Source: Azonexus sp. (GTDB taxonomy: Bacteria; Pseudomonadota; Gammaproteobacteria; Burkholderiales; Rhodocyclaceae). Taken from it: a DNA stretch of 6,540 nucleotides. A program made the position numbers and the translations under genes. The DNA lies in assembly GCA_031285115.1 (NCBI GenBank), contig JAITWU010000135.1, positions 1 to 6,540 of the forward strand, written 5' to 3'. Positions 6,414-6,540 of the stretch are shown here, in pieces (within the stretch, counting starts at the first letter, position 1; each line of letters starts with the position of its first letter). The notes below the pieces were generated by a model, which was given only the letters and a program-made list of their open reading frames with translations, was not told the DNA's origin and ran no database searches.

Positions 6414-6465
6414 GCTTTTGGCATTTGCTCAATGACAACAATCGTTTCCGGCTGCCGCCAAAAGC
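6414..6465. repeat. 9-bp inverted repeat with a 34-base spacer
   Basis: GCTTTTGGC (6414-6422) and GCCAAAAGC (6457-6465) are exact reverse complements. The spacer of 34 bases is long for a terminator hairpin. The arms could be outer boundaries of a small element or just a long-loop stem. Confidence 0.45.
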
Positions 6466-6474
6466 CCCTCCCCG

Positions 6475-6498
6475 GGGTTCGCCCTGCATGGCGAACCC
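6475..6498. repeat. Perfect 9-bp hairpin, six-base loop
   Basis: GGGTTCGCC (6475-6483) pairs perfectly with GGCGAACCC (6490-6498) across CTGCAT. It is GC-rich and stable, with no T run on either side. The size and composition recall REP-type palindromic units found between genes in proteobacteria. No known REP consensus is claimed. Confidence 0.55.
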
Positions 6499-6502
6499 GC
6501 TC

Positions 6503-6540
6503 CGGCGGCGAGAAAGCAGTGCTTTCTCGAAACCCCGCCG
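6503..6540. repeat. Long bulged hairpin at the window edge
   Basis: The inner arms CGAGAAAGCA (6509-6518) and TGCTTTCTCG (6520-6529) are a perfect 10-bp inverted repeat around a single central base. The outer arms CGGCGG (6503-6508) and CCGCCG (6535-6540) extend the stem by six pairs, leaving a 5-base bulge (6530-6534) on the right side. The structure runs to the last base of the window, so it may continue. Its right arm could instead pair with the left arm of the preceding hairpin. Confidence 0.55.

Larger units (their letters stand above)
6310..6540. other. Non-coding tail rich in inverted repeats
   Basis: No reading frame with a ribosome site or a recognisable protein was found in these 231 bases on either strand. 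The minus-strand frame that enters it runs antisense through SDR-3 and shows no family motif. The first 100 bases hold only short, weak dyads, such as TGCC/GGCA at 6329-6339 and GCGGG/CCCGC at 6350-6372. The last 127 bases hold three perfect or near-perfect inverted repeats, listed separately. There is no long T run after any of them. Confidence 0.6.

Noticed and set aside
5413..6489. Long minus-strand open frame (358 codons) across SDR-3 and the 3' tail
   Set aside because: It is antisense to SDR-3, whose catalytic motifs are intact. The product has low-complexity, Arg/Gly-rich composition and no recognisable fold.
6503..6540. The last hairpin as an intrinsic terminator of the cluster
   Set aside because: No T run follows it on the plus strand within the window, and none follows the reverse strand copy either. 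A T run just beyond the window cannot be excluded.
1..6540. CRISPR array, tRNA, rRNA, transposase or attachment sites
   Set aside because: No regularly spaced repeats, cloverleaf-like segments, rRNA-like stretches or mobile-element proteins were seen anywhere in the window.

Overview
The window is a stretch of GC-rich bacterial DNA (roughly 60% G+C by eye). It carries six protein genes, all on the + strand and tightly packed, followed by about 230 bases with no credible gene. Codon use, purine-rich Shine-Dalgarno sites and the protein families fit a proteobacterium, possibly a betaproteobacterium. The sequence alone does not fix the genus.

Layout: (1) the C-terminal part of a FAD-dependent dehydrogenase of the fumarate reductase/TcuA/ketosteroid dehydrogenase superfamily (to 451); (2) a 12-helix major facilitator transporter of the Spinster-like type (505-1791); (3) a classical short-chain dehydrogenase, SDR-1 (1846-2607); (4) a two-part flavoenzyme of the Old Yellow Enzyme/2,4-dienoyl-CoA reductase family (2618-4576); (5) a longer short-chain dehydrogenase with a C-terminal extension, SDR-2 (4658-5554); (6) a third short-chain dehydrogenase, SDR-3 (5551-6309), overlapping SDR-2 by four bases; (7) a non-coding tail (6310-6540) rich in inverted repeats. 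The gaps between genes are 53, 54, 10, 81 and -4 bases. Genes 1-4 could therefore form one operon. A weak terminator-like hairpin sits between genes 4 and 5.

Taken together, the set is an uptake protein plus five redox enzymes: two flavoenzymes that make or remove C=C bonds next to carbonyls, and three alcohol/ketone dehydrogenases. Such a set suits catabolism of an alicyclic, terpenoid or steroid-like compound. It resembles in composition (not in proven homology) the bile-acid bai operon, which combines BaiA-type SDRs, BaiCD/BaiH-type OYE reductases and an MFS carrier. No ring-cleaving enzyme, CoA ligase or regulator lies in the window, so the substrate remains unknown.

The most notable observation concerns the OYE-family protein. 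It keeps the flavin-barrel motifs and a YqjM-like HxxH...Y active-site signature. It lacks one of the four expected [4Fe-4S] cysteines (Leu350), has altered cysteine spacing, and has lost the usual glycine-rich motif of its second nucleotide-binding fold. The second notable item is the cluster of hairpins at the 3' end.
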